From positions 241,431 to 305,430 of the forward strand of contig CAJTRA010000003.1 of NCBI GenBank assembly GCA_910578345.1: a stretch of 64,000 bases of DNA, written 5' to 3'. A program made the translations under genes and the position numbers. The stretch comes from an uncultured Lachnospiraceae bacterium. Lineage in GTDB: Bacteria; Bacillota; Clostridia; Lachnospirales; Lachnospiraceae. Shown here piece by piece: positions 25,102 through 33,065 of the stretch. Within the stretch, counting starts at the first letter, position 1. Every line of letters begins with the position of its first letter. The notes beneath the pieces were generated by a model, which made no database searches, was not told where the DNA came from, and was given only the letters and a program-made list of their open reading frames with translations.

Positions 25102-26304
25102 CTATCTCTCCCCAAACCACGCTTTCATCGTGGCAAGCACTTTCACCAATTCCTCCTCCGTAATAATGTAGGGAACCATAGCATACAGACAGTTTAGGAA
25201 AGGACGGCTGAACACACCATGTTCATAGGCAAACTGCTGATATCCTTTCAGAACGCCCGGATCCTTCACCTCCACGCAGACACAGCCGCCCAGGATTCTC
25301 ACCTCCGCGATCCTTGGATCCATAAAGCCATCCATCTCCCGTCTGGTGATCTCCTCGATGCGTCTGATCTTCGCCATATAATTTTCCTGTTCAAAAAGTT
25401 CGATGGATTTCAGCGCCACACTGCACGCCAGTGCATTCCCCATAAACGTAGGACCATGCATTAACGCTTTCTTTGTATCATCACTGTAGAATCCTTCATA
25501 TACTTTCTGGTTTGCAACCGTGACAGCGTGGCCGATATAGCCGCCAGTCAGCGCCTTTCCCAGCACCAGAATATCTGGCAGCACCAGATCCGCCACGAAA
25601 CGATTGCCGGTTCGACCGAATCCTGTCGCCACTTCATCGAAGATAAGCAGGACGCCGTACTGGTCACACAACTGTCTTGCCCGCACAAGAAAAGAAAGGT
25701 CATACATACGCATCCCGCCCGCTCCCTGTAGCAACGGTTCTACCAGAAAGCAGTTTAACTCCTGATGATATTTCTCAAACGCTTCCTCCAATGCTGGAAT
25801 CTTCGAAGGAATATGAAGCGCATTCTTTTTCTCTCCATACGCCTCCAGGATGAAATGATAATCCTCGTCATCTCCAACCTCCATCGTCTTGAAGGTGTCT
25901 CCATGATAAGCATGGGTCAGCGCCAGGACTTTTGTCCGTTTTTGTTTACCTTGGTTTACATAATATTGCAATGCCATTTTCAGCGCCACTTCCACAGCAA
26001 CACTCCCGGAATCAGAGAAAAAGCTATAATTCAGGTCACCTGGCAGAAATTGCTGTAGTTTATCCGCAAGCCTCTGTACCGGTTCATGGACTAGTCCTCC
26101 TAACATCACATGAGAGAACTGATCAGCCTGTTCTTTGATCGCCGCCGTGAGCGCCGGATGTTTATATCCATGGATTACACTCCACCAGGAAGAAACAGAG
26201 TCAATCATCTCCCGCTCAGGTGTCTTTAGAAAGACGCCCTCAGCGTCTATAATCTTATAAGGCTCTTTCATCGTCTTCATCTGTTCATATGGATACCAGA
26301 TCAT
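25102..26304 (-). CDS. bioA: Adenosylmethionine-8-amino-7-oxononanoate aminotransferase BioA
   Basis: The enzyme has about 400 residues and is the fold-type I, pyridoxal-phosphate aminotransferase that turns KAPA into DAPA in biotin synthesis with S-adenosylmethionine as amino donor. Visible are SDSGSVAVEVALKMALQYYV (cofactor phosphate region), LTHAYHGDTFKTM, LLIFDEVATGFGRTG (Asp contacting the ring nitrogen) and LVLGKALTGGYIG with the Schiff-base Lys. The start MIWYPYEQMKTM at 26302-26304 has AAGGAG ten bases ahead and leaves a 31-base gap to bioD. A start at 26352 would overlap bioD. It is last in bioY-bioB-bioD-bioA. Confidence 0.93.
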   Translation of the reverse strand: MIWYPYEQMKTMKEPYKIIDAEGVFLKTPEREMIDSVSSWWSVIHGYKHPALTAAIKEQADQFSHVMLGGLVHEPVQRLADKLQQFLPGDLNYSFFSDSGSVAVEVALKMALQYYVNQGKQKRTKVLALTHAYHGDTFKTMEVGDDEDYHFILEAYGEKKNALHIPSKIPALEEAFEKYHQELNCFLVEPLLQGAGGMRMYDLSFLVRARQLCDQYGVLLIFDEVATGFGRTGNRFVADLVLPDILVLGKALTGGYIGHAVTVANQKVYEGFYSDDTKKALMHGPTFMGNALACSVALKSIELFEQENYMAKIRRIEEITRREMDGFMDPRIAEVRILGGCVCVEVKDPGVLKGYQQFAYEHGVFSRPFLNCLYAMVPYIITEEELVKVLATMKAWFGER

Positions 26305-26335
26305 TTGTTTTGCTCTCCTTTTCTCATATTCCAGC

Positions 26336-27028
26336 TTATTCGTCTTCCTCAAACAGCGCTGTCAGCTTATCAATCTCTATCTCCAGTTCTCTGTCGCCCT
26401 CTTTCACGCAGGCGAGCACCGGCAGTTTTGTCCTGTACTCGCACATACGCAGATTATCCTCTTCCATCCTGTTTCCAGGATGAAAATGATTGAAGATAAT
26501 CCCCTTGACGGGAAGCTTCTTTGCCCGCATATATTCTGCCGTGAGCGCCACACTGTTGATTGTGCCAAGTCCAGCATCCGCCACGATCAGGCTGGATAAT
26601 CCCAGCTCCCGGATCACATCCTCCAGCCACAGTTCCTTTTCATCGAAGCAGATTGGACACAGGATTCCTCCACTGCCCTCCATCGTGACATAGTCGTACT
26701 GTCTGCATACTTCCTGAAATCCCCTTGCCACCTCTTCCATGACCACCGGACCACCCTCGATCCTTGAAGCCAGATGCGGTGAGACTGCCGTCTCATAGAC
26801 ATACGGGCACATCTGTGCAAGAGGCTGCTCGATTCCGGATATTTTCCTGACATACAGTGCATCCCCAGGAATCAGTACTCCCTCTTTGGTCCGCTCGTTG
26901 CCGCTCATGGCAGCTTTATAATAGGCAGCGTTTAAGTCATTTTCTTTTAATTTCTTCAAGAGTAAGCCCGCCACATAAGTCTTACCTACATCCGTTCCTG
27001 TTCCCGTGATAAAAATCTTCTTAGCCAT
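26336..27028 (-). CDS. bioD: Dethiobiotin synthetase BioD
   Basis: This 230-residue ATP-dependent carboxylase closes the ureido ring of dethiobiotin. It begins with the P-loop FITGTGTDVGKTYV and has a substrate lysine in YYKAAMSGNE. The switch-like YVTMEGSGGILCPI follows, and the C-terminal nucleotide-binding region is present. The usual KPVQTG pattern is KAAMSG here, as in several Clostridia. It overlaps bioB by eight bases, so translation is coupled. Confidence 0.93.
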   Translation of the reverse strand: MAKKIFITGTGTDVGKTYVAGLLLKKLKENDLNAAYYKAAMSGNERTKEGVLIPGDALYVRKISGIEQPLAQMCPYVYETAVSPHLASRIEGGPVVMEEVARGFQEVCRQYDYVTMEGSGGILCPICFDEKELWLEDVIRELGLSSLIVADAGLGTINSVALTAEYMRAKKLPVKGIIFNHFHPGNRMEEDNLRMCEYRTKLPVLACVKEGDRELEIEIDKLTALFEEDE

Positions 27029-27995
27029 TACAGTGTTTCACCTCGAATCCTAAAGTATATACCAGTTCTTTATCTGTCGCTACCGTAATACCTGCTGTCG
27101 TCAGCATATCTCCTGAGATCGCCGCATTGGCGCCACTCTGAAAACATACCTTTCCTTTGTCATCCAGCAGACCTCTGCCACCTGCCAGTCTGATCGAAGC
27201 ATCCGGAATCAGGAAACGGAACAGCGCCACACACCGGCATGCCTCTTCTTTGGTCAGAGGCGTATGATTTTCATAAGGGGTCCCCGGAATCGGATTTAAG
27301 AGATTGACCGGCATGGACTTAACTCCTAGCTCTCTGACTGCCAGAGCCAGATCAATCCGGTCCTCCATCGTCTCCCCCAGCCCTAAGATCCCGCCGGAAC
27401 AGATAGACAATCCTGCCCGCTTCGCTGCCTGCAGTGTCTCTATTTTCTCCTCATAGGTATGTGTCGTGCAGACTGCGGGAAAATACCGGGAAGAAGTCTC
27501 CAGATTGCAATGCACCCTGGAAGCGCCGGCAACCTTGATCTTGCGAAACTGCGCCTCCTCCAACAGTCCAAAAGAAACACACACTTCTATGTCGCTTTCC
27601 GCCTTGATCCTGCGGATGCCCTCGCAAGCCTGCTCCACCTCTTGCTCAGACAGTCTCTTCCCGGATGTAACGATTGAATACCGCAAAACGCCTTGCTGCG
27701 CATTGTATCTTGCTCCCTCAACCAGTTTCTCAGCAGAAAGAAGTGGATAACTCTCCTCACATGCCGTCTGGTAATGGGCGCTCTGGGCACAATACCTGCA
27801 GTCCTCAGAGCATTTACCACACTTCGCATTGACAATCGTACACAAATCGAAACCGTTCCCGCACACTGCCTTGCGGATCTCATCAGCTGCCTTTGCAAGA
27901 ACGACAAGCGGTTCTTTAGAAAGACGCAGCGCTTCCTGTCTGTCAATCCACTCTCCCCGCAATACTTTATGTTTCATTTCCTCTGTAAAACGCAT
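27021..27995 (-). CDS. bioB: Biotin synthase BioB
   Basis: This 324-residue radical-SAM enzyme inserts sulfur into dethiobiotin. The cluster motif KCSEDCRYCAQSAHY has Cys62, Cys66 and Cys69. The second-cluster ligands lie in VHCNLETSSRYF and the C-terminal RLAGGRG (Arg). GGILGLGETMEDR is the SAM-binding Gly-rich turn. Length is normal. It follows bioY by 55 bases and overlaps bioD. Cofactors of this enzyme are oxygen-sensitive, in line with an anaerobe. Confidence 0.95.
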   Translation of the reverse strand: MRFTEEMKHKVLRGEWIDRQEALRLSKEPLVVLAKAADEIRKAVCGNGFDLCTIVNAKCGKCSEDCRYCAQSAHYQTACEESYPLLSAEKLVEGARYNAQQGVLRYSIVTSGKRLSEQEVEQACEGIRRIKAESDIEVCVSFGLLEEAQFRKIKVAGASRVHCNLETSSRYFPAVCTTHTYEEKIETLQAAKRAGLSICSGGILGLGETMEDRIDLALAVRELGVKSMPVNLLNPIPGTPYENHTPLTKEEACRCVALFRFLIPDASIRLAGGRGLLDDKGKVCFQSGANAAISGDMLTTAGITVATDKELVYTLGFEVKHCNG

Positions 27996-28050
27996 TTGTT
28001 CTCATCTTCCTCCTTCATCTTTCATTAACGGCACTGGTGATTCTGCACGG

Positions 28051-28602
28051 TCATATTCTGGCAAGAATGGGCTTGATCCGCTTCGTCAGGATTGCTGCCA
28101 GAAAGCACAGACAAATATCCCCTGGCACCGCCAGAAGAAAACAGTAAAGAAACAGCGGCCATAACCCGATCGGTGTATGGATCACGTAATTACAGATAAG
28201 GTAGTAATACACCATCCCAGCTCCGTAAACGATCGCCAGTCCAATAAAATTCGCTGTCAGAATTCTTCCAAGCGTCAATCCTTCCACCTTCTCCGTCAAC
28301 CTGCCCGTCACATATGCTGCCAGAATGAATCCAAGAATATAGCCGAAGCTTGGTTTTAAGACATACCAGAAACCGCCTCCCTCTGCAAAAACCGGCAGCC
28401 CTGCAAGGCCCAGAAGCGCATAGGCTCCCACACTGAACGCTCCCAGTTTACCACCCAGAAGAAGCCCCGCCAGCATCGTAAACAAGAACTGTAACGTAAA
28501 GGGGACTACCGGCACCGGTATCTTGATAAACGCCCCCACCGCCGTCAGCGCTGTAAACAGACTGCACATGGCTATTTTTTGAATCCTGCTTTTCTGCTCC
28601 AT
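28051..28602 (-). CDS. bioY: Biotin ECF transporter substrate-binding subunit BioY
   Basis: The 183-residue membrane protein has six helices and the BioY signature region GGKLGAFSVGAYALLGLAGL with VFAEGGGFWYVLKPSFGYIL following. It captures biotin for the energy-coupling-factor transporter whose ATPases and EcfT are encoded elsewhere. I start at ATG 28600-28602 (MEQKSRIQKIAMCS), since the ATGAGGAGG upstream is the ribosome site itself. It is first in the operon and lies behind the BirA operator, so both uptake and synthesis are repressed together when biotin is plentiful. Confidence 0.94.
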   Translation of the reverse strand: MEQKSRIQKIAMCSLFTALTAVGAFIKIPVPVVPFTLQFLFTMLAGLLLGGKLGAFSVGAYALLGLAGLPVFAEGGGFWYVLKPSFGYILGFILAAYVTGRLTEKVEGLTLGRILTANFIGLAIVYGAGMVYYYLICNYVIHTPIGLWPLFLYCFLLAVPGDICLCFLAAILTKRIKPILARI

Positions 28603-28685
28603 TTTCTCTTTCCTCCTCATTTGTCAGTTTTTTCCATGTGGATCTTCGGAACCATTTCCTTCCAGAAATCGTTCCTCCATCATCT

Positions 28686-28738
28686 AAGCTAACAAAAAAG
28701 GCGCCTATTGTCAACCTATTTATTAAATAAGTTAACAA
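28686..28738 (-). promoter_or_regulatory. BirA operator and promoter of the biotin operon
   Basis: TTGTCAAC (28708-28715), 15 bases, and GTTAACAA (28731-28738) match the BirA operator TTGTWAAC-N15-GTWWACAA. On the minus strand TTGACA (28709-28714) with TAGCTT (28686-28691) 17 bases on forms the promoter. Its -35 therefore lies inside the operator, so bound BirA-biotinyl-AMP would block polymerase. The other 180 bases up to the MFS gene hold no gene. Confidence 0.92.
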
Positions 28739-28918
28739 CTGGCATTCCATGAAAACAACACTCATTTCAACCACCCACACCGGATTCCCCAACTATCTTT
28801 TTTCTTCCCATTGTTGTATAATAATGATCACACCGATACCCGTAAAACAGGTAACTGTGGAGACATCTGCACGATAAAAAAGACCGGGCGCACACCCGTC
28901 AGAAAAGGGGAATTCTTA

Positions 28919-30187
28919 ATGAAGCTAAACTACAAACGCACTGTTTTGATCGGTATGGCATTTCTGTCCATATGCGCCTTTTGGCAAATGTATGACAATA
29001 TCATACCGCTGATCCTCAAAAACACTTTTCACTTAGGGGAAACCGTCACCGGTGCGATTATGGCCGCCGACAATGTTCTTGCGCTGTTCTTACTTCCGCT
29101 GTTTGGCTCCCTCTCCGATCAGACCAGCACAAGAATCGGCAGAAGAATGCCTTTCATTCTGGCCGGAACCGGATTTGCTTTCGTCTTCCTTCTGCTCCTG
29201 TCTGCAGCAGACCAGAAGAAAAGCCTGGTTCTCTTTATCATAGCACTGTTCCTTGTCCTGATCTCCATGGGGCTGTACCGTTCTCCTGCCGTTGCGCTGA
29301 TGCCTGATCTGACACCGAAGCCCCTTCGCAGTAAAGGAAATGCCGTCATTAATCTGATGGGCGCAGTGGGCGGCGTTTACGCCCTCATCATGATCAAACT
29401 TCTGGTGGGCAGCGGCGTAACCCCGGATTATTTTCCACTTTTTCTCTCCATCGGTCTGTTGATGCTTCTCTGCGTCGCTCTTCTCTTCTTCACAGTCCCG
29501 GAGAAGAAACTCAGCTCGCAAATGGCAGTGGAAGATGTGCCGACTGAAAAGAAAACCGGCTCCACGTCAGAACTGCCAAAAGAGGTAAAACGCAGCCTGC
29601 TCTTCATTCTGTTATCTGTAGCGCTCTGGTATATTGCCTACAATGCTGTCACCACAGCATTCTCCCGCTATGCAACTCACATGTGGGGCTTAGAAAACGG
29701 CGGCTACGCCAACTGTCTGATGGTTGCAACTGTAGCTGCAATTGTCAGCTATATTCCCATCGGTTCTCTATCCAGCAGAATCGGCAGAAAACGAACGATC
29801 CTGATCGGTGTTGCGCTCTTGACGTTCTGTTATCTGTGTGCTTCCTTCTATACCTCCTATCATGCCTCCATGAATCTGTTCTTCGGTATTATTGGCTTTG
29901 CCTGGGCGGCGATCAATGTCAACTCTTTTCCTATGGTTGTGGAAATCAGTGCAAACAGCGACGTAGGGAAATATACAGGCTATTATTACACTTTCTCCAT
30001 GGCAGCCCAGGTCATCACCCCGATCCTGTCAGGATTTCTGTTAGAGCATATCTCCTACCGGACCTTGTTTCCTTATGCGGTTGTATTCAGTGTACTGGCC
30101 TTCTGTACAATGCTGCGGGTAAAACATGGGGACTCCAGACCGGAAAAGAAAACAAGCATGCTGGAAAATTTCGATGTGGACGACTAA
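28919..30187 (+). CDS. MFS transporter, SLC45/GPH-like sugar carrier type
   Basis: The 422-residue transporter has 12 membrane helices. It starts at ATG 28919 with AAAAGGGG eight bases ahead. The loop FGSLSDQTSTRIGRRMPFIL is the MFS/GPH cytoplasmic motif, repeated in the second half as GSLSSRIGRKRTILIG, and a charged central loop is at about 200-225. This form resembles SLC45-type carriers for disaccharides or other sugars, but the substrate is a guess because no glycosidase is adjacent. It diverges from the biotin operon and converges with the aldo/keto reductase gene. Confidence 0.88.
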   Translation: MKLNYKRTVLIGMAFLSICAFWQMYDNIIPLILKNTFHLGETVTGAIMAADNVLALFLLPLFGSLSDQTSTRIGRRMPFILAGTGFAFVFLLLLSAADQKKSLVLFIIALFLVLISMGLYRSPAVALMPDLTPKPLRSKGNAVINLMGAVGGVYALIMIKLLVGSGVTPDYFPLFLSIGLLMLLCVALLFFTVPEKKLSSQMAVEDVPTEKKTGSTSELPKEVKRSLLFILLSVALWYIAYNAVTTAFSRYATHMWGLENGGYANCLMVATVAAIVSYIPIGSLSSRIGRKRTILIGVALLTFCYLCASFYTSYHASMNLFFGIIGFAWAAINVNSFPMVVEISANSDVGKYTGYYYTFSMAAQVITPILSGFLLEHISYRTLFPYAVVFSVLAFCTMLRVKHGDSRPEKKTSMLENFDVDD

Positions 30188-30191
30188 AAAA

Positions 30192-30244
30192 GGTCCACAG
30201 CCTTGTATTCATCAGAATTTCTCTGAGAATACCGGCTGTGGACC
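30192..30244 (-). terminator. Long near-perfect hairpin terminator
   Basis: GGTCCACAGCC, GTATTC and TCAGA (30192-30216) pair in order with TCTGA, GAATAC and GGCTGTGGACC (30222-30244) around a five-base loop. On the minus strand it is followed by TTTTTT, so it terminates the aldo/keto reductase gene. On the plus strand there is no T run. Confidence 0.85.
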
Positions 30245-30278
30245 GTACTATATTGCTTTGTGTGGCTGACTGGCTTGT

Positions 30279-31394
30279 TTATGCTTCCAGAGCCCTGGCA
30301 CTCTGCCGCAGATACTCCGTGATCTCTAAATGCTGCGGACAGGCATGTTCACACTGTTTACAGTCGATGCAGTCAGATGCCTTACCTTTCGATTCCGTCA
30401 CACGCGCATAATCCGCTACCGCTTCTTCTCTCTGTCCATTGCCAAGCTGCTTGTTCATGGCTGAGAAAATCTCCGGGATCGGAATATTCTTCGGACAGCC
30501 TTCTGTACAATAATGGCAGGCCGTGCAGGCGATCGTGGCCGACTGTCCAAGAACTCTCTGCGCCTGCTGGATGATCTTCTGCTCCTCCTCATTTAACGGC
30601 TGGAACTTCTTCATATAAGACAGATTGTCTTCCATCTGTTCTGTATTCGACATACCAGATAAGACCGTTATGAGTCCATCCAGCGACGCCGCAAAACGGA
30701 CTGCCCAGGAAGCCGCTGACATTTCCGGCCGGTACGCCTGAAACATTCTGCCGATTTCTTCCGGCGGATCCGCCAGGCTTCCACCCTTGACAGGCTCCAT
30801 AATGACAATCGACTTTCCATGCTTTCTGGCAATCTCATAATTGGCTCTGGAAGCCACCGATGGATTTTCCCAATCTGCATAATTGATCTGCAACTGCACA
30901 AATTCCACTTCCGGGTGTTCCACAAGCAGCGTGTCTAACAGTGCCGGACCTCCATGAAAAGAGAACCCGATATGCCGGATCAATCCCTTCGCTTTCTGCT
31001 CCTTCACAAAGTCCCACAGATGATATTCGTCATATTTCTTATAATTGTCTTCCATCAGAGCATGCAGCAAATAATAATCAAAATATCCTGCTCCTGTCCG
31101 CTCCAAGCTTGTCTGAAACTGCTTCTTGGCGTCCGCTTCGTCTGATGCTACCCCTGCATTCAGCTTCGTCGCCAACGTATAAGATTCACGGGGATAGCGC
31201 TCCACCAGCGCCTCTTTCGCCGCAGCTTCTGATCCCTGATACACAAATGCCGTATCAAAATAGGTAAAACCAGCATCCATGAACAGATCTACCATATGCT
31301 TCACCTGCTCGATCTCTATGAGCTCCTCCTCTTTGGGCAGACGCATCAGCCCAAATCCCAGCTTCGGTACTTCTTTTCCAAAATAATCTGACAT
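30279..31394 (-). CDS. Aldo/keto reductase with C-terminal ferredoxin-like 4Fe-4S domain
   Basis: The 371-residue protein has an N-terminal TIM-barrel aldo/keto reductase (residues about 1-275) with Asp/Tyr/Lys/His-type motifs in FTYFDTAFVYQGSEAAAKEA, ATKLNAG and HIGFSFHG. A C-terminal domain carries two cluster motifs, CTACHYCTEGCPKNIPIPEI and CIDCKQCEHACPQHLEI. Such fusions are common in anaerobes and may take electrons from ferredoxin-like partners instead of only NADPH. The substrate is unknown. The gene is monocistronic. Confidence 0.92.
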   Translation of the reverse strand: MSDYFGKEVPKLGFGLMRLPKEEELIEIEQVKHMVDLFMDAGFTYFDTAFVYQGSEAAAKEALVERYPRESYTLATKLNAGVASDEADAKKQFQTSLERTGAGYFDYYLLHALMEDNYKKYDEYHLWDFVKEQKAKGLIRHIGFSFHGGPALLDTLLVEHPEVEFVQLQINYADWENPSVASRANYEIARKHGKSIVIMEPVKGGSLADPPEEIGRMFQAYRPEMSAASWAVRFAASLDGLITVLSGMSNTEQMEDNLSYMKKFQPLNEEEQKIIQQAQRVLGQSATIACTACHYCTEGCPKNIPIPEIFSAMNKQLGNGQREEAVADYARVTESKGKASDCIDCKQCEHACPQHLEITEYLRQSARALEA

Positions 31395-31470
31395 ACTTTT
31401 CCTCCTGTTCGTATTCGCTCTATTTCCGAAGAAGTTTCTTCATCGGTTTTCTGTTTTCGCCTGCTTTCTC

Positions 31471-31680
31471 CTAAGTAGTCTTCTCCTGTACCAATCCATA
31501 GATCTCATACAGAGAAAGCATATTCTGATACATCATCTTGCGCGACAACATCTGCTGTTAAGTCACGGTCTTGACTTTTCCCTCCGCTTTCATCTTCTCC
31601 AGGCCGGACAAGATCGTATCGTACTCCTTCTGCACTGCCGCAAGCATCTTCTCAAATGCCTGCAGACGGTCCTCCTCCAT
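31471..31680 (-). pseudogene. Small conserved-looking protein split by an in-frame TAA
   Basis: ATG 31678-31680, seven bases after AGGAGG, opens a frame with MEEDRLQAFEKMLAAVQKEY and DTILSGLEKMKAEGKVKTVT, then TAA (31558-31560). The same frame goes on QQMLSRKMMYQNMLSLYEIY and GLVQEKTT to a proper stop at 31471. Both parts are amphipathic helices of the same character. A single 69-residue helical protein that lost one codon to a stop is therefore likely, with the 40-residue front part still translatable. Function is unknown. It lies between the aldo/keto reductase and tRNA-Ala genes. Confidence 0.6.
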
Positions 31681-31846
31681 AAGCATTCCTCCTATTCCCG
31701 TTGTCTGCTCTTTCCCTTTACCATGTCATCCGACTCTGTCCCTATTTTACCACGAATGTCCCTGTGCAGTCTAATCAAATCGCAGACACTGCCGGCTTCT
31801 TTGATTTTTTTTGATTTTTTCTTGGTTTTTCTTATTTGTATTTTTC

Positions 31847-31874
31847 TTGCATTTTTTGTCAAACGTGCTATAAT
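31847..31874 (+). promoter_or_regulatory. Promoter of tRNA-Ala
   Basis: A perfect TATAAT (31869-31874) ends 12 bases before the tRNA. A weak TTGCAT -35 (31847-31852) is at 16 bp. A T-rich tract at 31800-31858 precedes it and could act as an upstream element. Confidence 0.55.
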
Positions 31875-31886
31875 AAATAAGGAAAT

Positions 31887-31959
31887 GGGGATATAGCTCA
31901 GCTGGGAGAGCGATACGTTCGCAACGTATAGGTCACGAGTTCGAGTCTCGCTATCTCCA
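31887..31959 (+). tRNA. tRNA-Ala (anticodon CGC)
   Basis: All four arms fold. The acceptor is GGGGATA with TATCTCC, the D stem GCTC/GAGC, and the anticodon stem ATACG/CGTAT around loop TTCGCAA (anticodon CGC, codon GCG). The T arm holds GTTCGAGTC. The acceptor has a G3-U70 pair, the identity mark of alanine tRNA, which confirms the call. The CCA end is not encoded. Confidence 0.93.
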
Positions 31960-31965
31960 TTCGTG

Positions 31966-32008
31966 AGTGTCTGGAGCGTCATTTAATTGGTTCTCCGGCA
32001 CTTTTTTT
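31966..32008 (+). terminator. Terminator after tRNA-Ala
   Basis: AGTGTCTGGAG (31966-31976) pairs with CTCCGGCACT (31993-32002) with a wobble and a bulge, followed by a run of T up to 32008. The tail touches the rlmN stop codon on the other strand. Confidence 0.7.
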
Positions 32009-33065
32009 ATAGGTTGCTCTCTAAATGCCGTCTCCGCAGTTGTCCACACGCACCATCGATATCCCGTCCCATCTCTCTTCTAACCGTTACGTTGATCCCG
32101 CCTTGTTCCAGCTTATTCTGAAACGCCTCCACCGCACGGCGTTCCGACTGCACGTAATCGCGTTCTTTGATCGGATTCACTGGTATCAGATTTACGTGAC
32201 AGTTCAGGCCTTTGATCAGTCTGATCAGCTTTCTGGCATCCTCGTCCGTATCATTTACGCCTTTCACCAGACTGTATTCAAAGGTGATCCTTCTGCCTGT
32301 CTGCTCGAAATAATAAGAGCAGACTTCGATCAATTCCTGCAGGGAATAACTGTTTGCGATCGGCATAAGCTCCCTTCGCTTCTCATCGGTAGACGCGTGC
32401 AGAGAAAGCGCCAGCGTGATCTGCAAGTGTTTGTCGGCAAGCTCCCGCATCCTTGGCACAATGCCGCATGTAGACACCGTAATATTCCGCTGGCTGATAT
32501 GTAATCCATTTTCGTCTGACAAAAGTATGATAAACCGAAGCAGATTCTCATAATTGTCCATCGGTTCTCCGGTTCCCATCACTACCACATTGGAAACCCG
32601 CTCTCCGGTATGTCTTGTGACCGCATAGATTTGCTCCAGCATCTCAGAAGGGAGAAGATTCCGCTCTAATCCATCCAGCGTCGAGGCACAGAAACGGCAG
32701 CCCATGCGACAGCCAACCTGGGATGAAATACACACAGAATTACCATGCTGATAGCGCATCCAGACACTTTCCACCAAATTACCGTCCGGCAGTGCAAAGA
32801 GATACTTTCTAGTGCCGTCTATTCTTGATTCCTGTACCTGGACCAGATGCAACGTTGTGTAACGGTACTGCTCTCTGCAAAGATCAACCAGTTTCCGCGG
32901 AATATTCGTCATCTCTTCATAGCTTTCCGCCAGCTTTCGGTGCATCCATTCATACAACTGGCTGGCTCTGAAAGATTTCTCTCCCAGGGCTTCCATCTCT
33001 TCCTTCAATTGAGGCAGTGTAAAAGATTTAATATCCTTCTTATTCTCCAATAAGCTTTCCATCAT
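32007..33065 (-). CDS. rlmN: Dual-specificity RNA methyltransferase RlmN
   Basis: This 352-residue radical-SAM enzyme methylates carbon 2 of A2503 in 23S rRNA and of A37 in some tRNAs. The cluster motif CRMGCRFCAST has Cys119, Cys123 and Cys126. The methyl-carrier Cys lies in the C-terminal GACGQLRRRH, and GTGEPMDNY is the SAM-binding strand. The ATG overlaps the rsmB stop (ATGA). It is the last gene of the priA-def-fmt-rsmB-rlmN run. In many Firmicutes stp and prkC follow here, but in this genome the strand ends with a tRNA on the opposite side. Confidence 0.95.
   Translation of the reverse strand: MMESLLENKKDIKSFTLPQLKEEMEALGEKSFRASQLYEWMHRKLAESYEEMTNIPRKLVDLCREQYRYTTLHLVQVQESRIDGTRKYLFALPDGNLVESVWMRYQHGNSVCISSQVGCRMGCRFCASTLDGLERNLLPSEMLEQIYAVTRHTGERVSNVVVMGTGEPMDNYENLLRFIILLSDENGLHISQRNITVSTCGIVPRMRELADKHLQITLALSLHASTDEKRRELMPIANSYSLQELIEVCSYYFEQTGRRITFEYSLVKGVNDTDEDARKLIRLIKGLNCHVNLIPVNPIKERDYVQSERRAVEAFQNKLEQGGINVTVRREMGRDIDGACGQLRRRHLESNL

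Noticed and set aside
31692..31982. A 96-codon minus-strand frame across the tRNA-Ala gene, with TRTRDLYVANVSLSQLSYIP
   Set aside because: It is the antisense of the tRNA, a well-known source of false proteins; the tRNA folds fully and explains the sequence.
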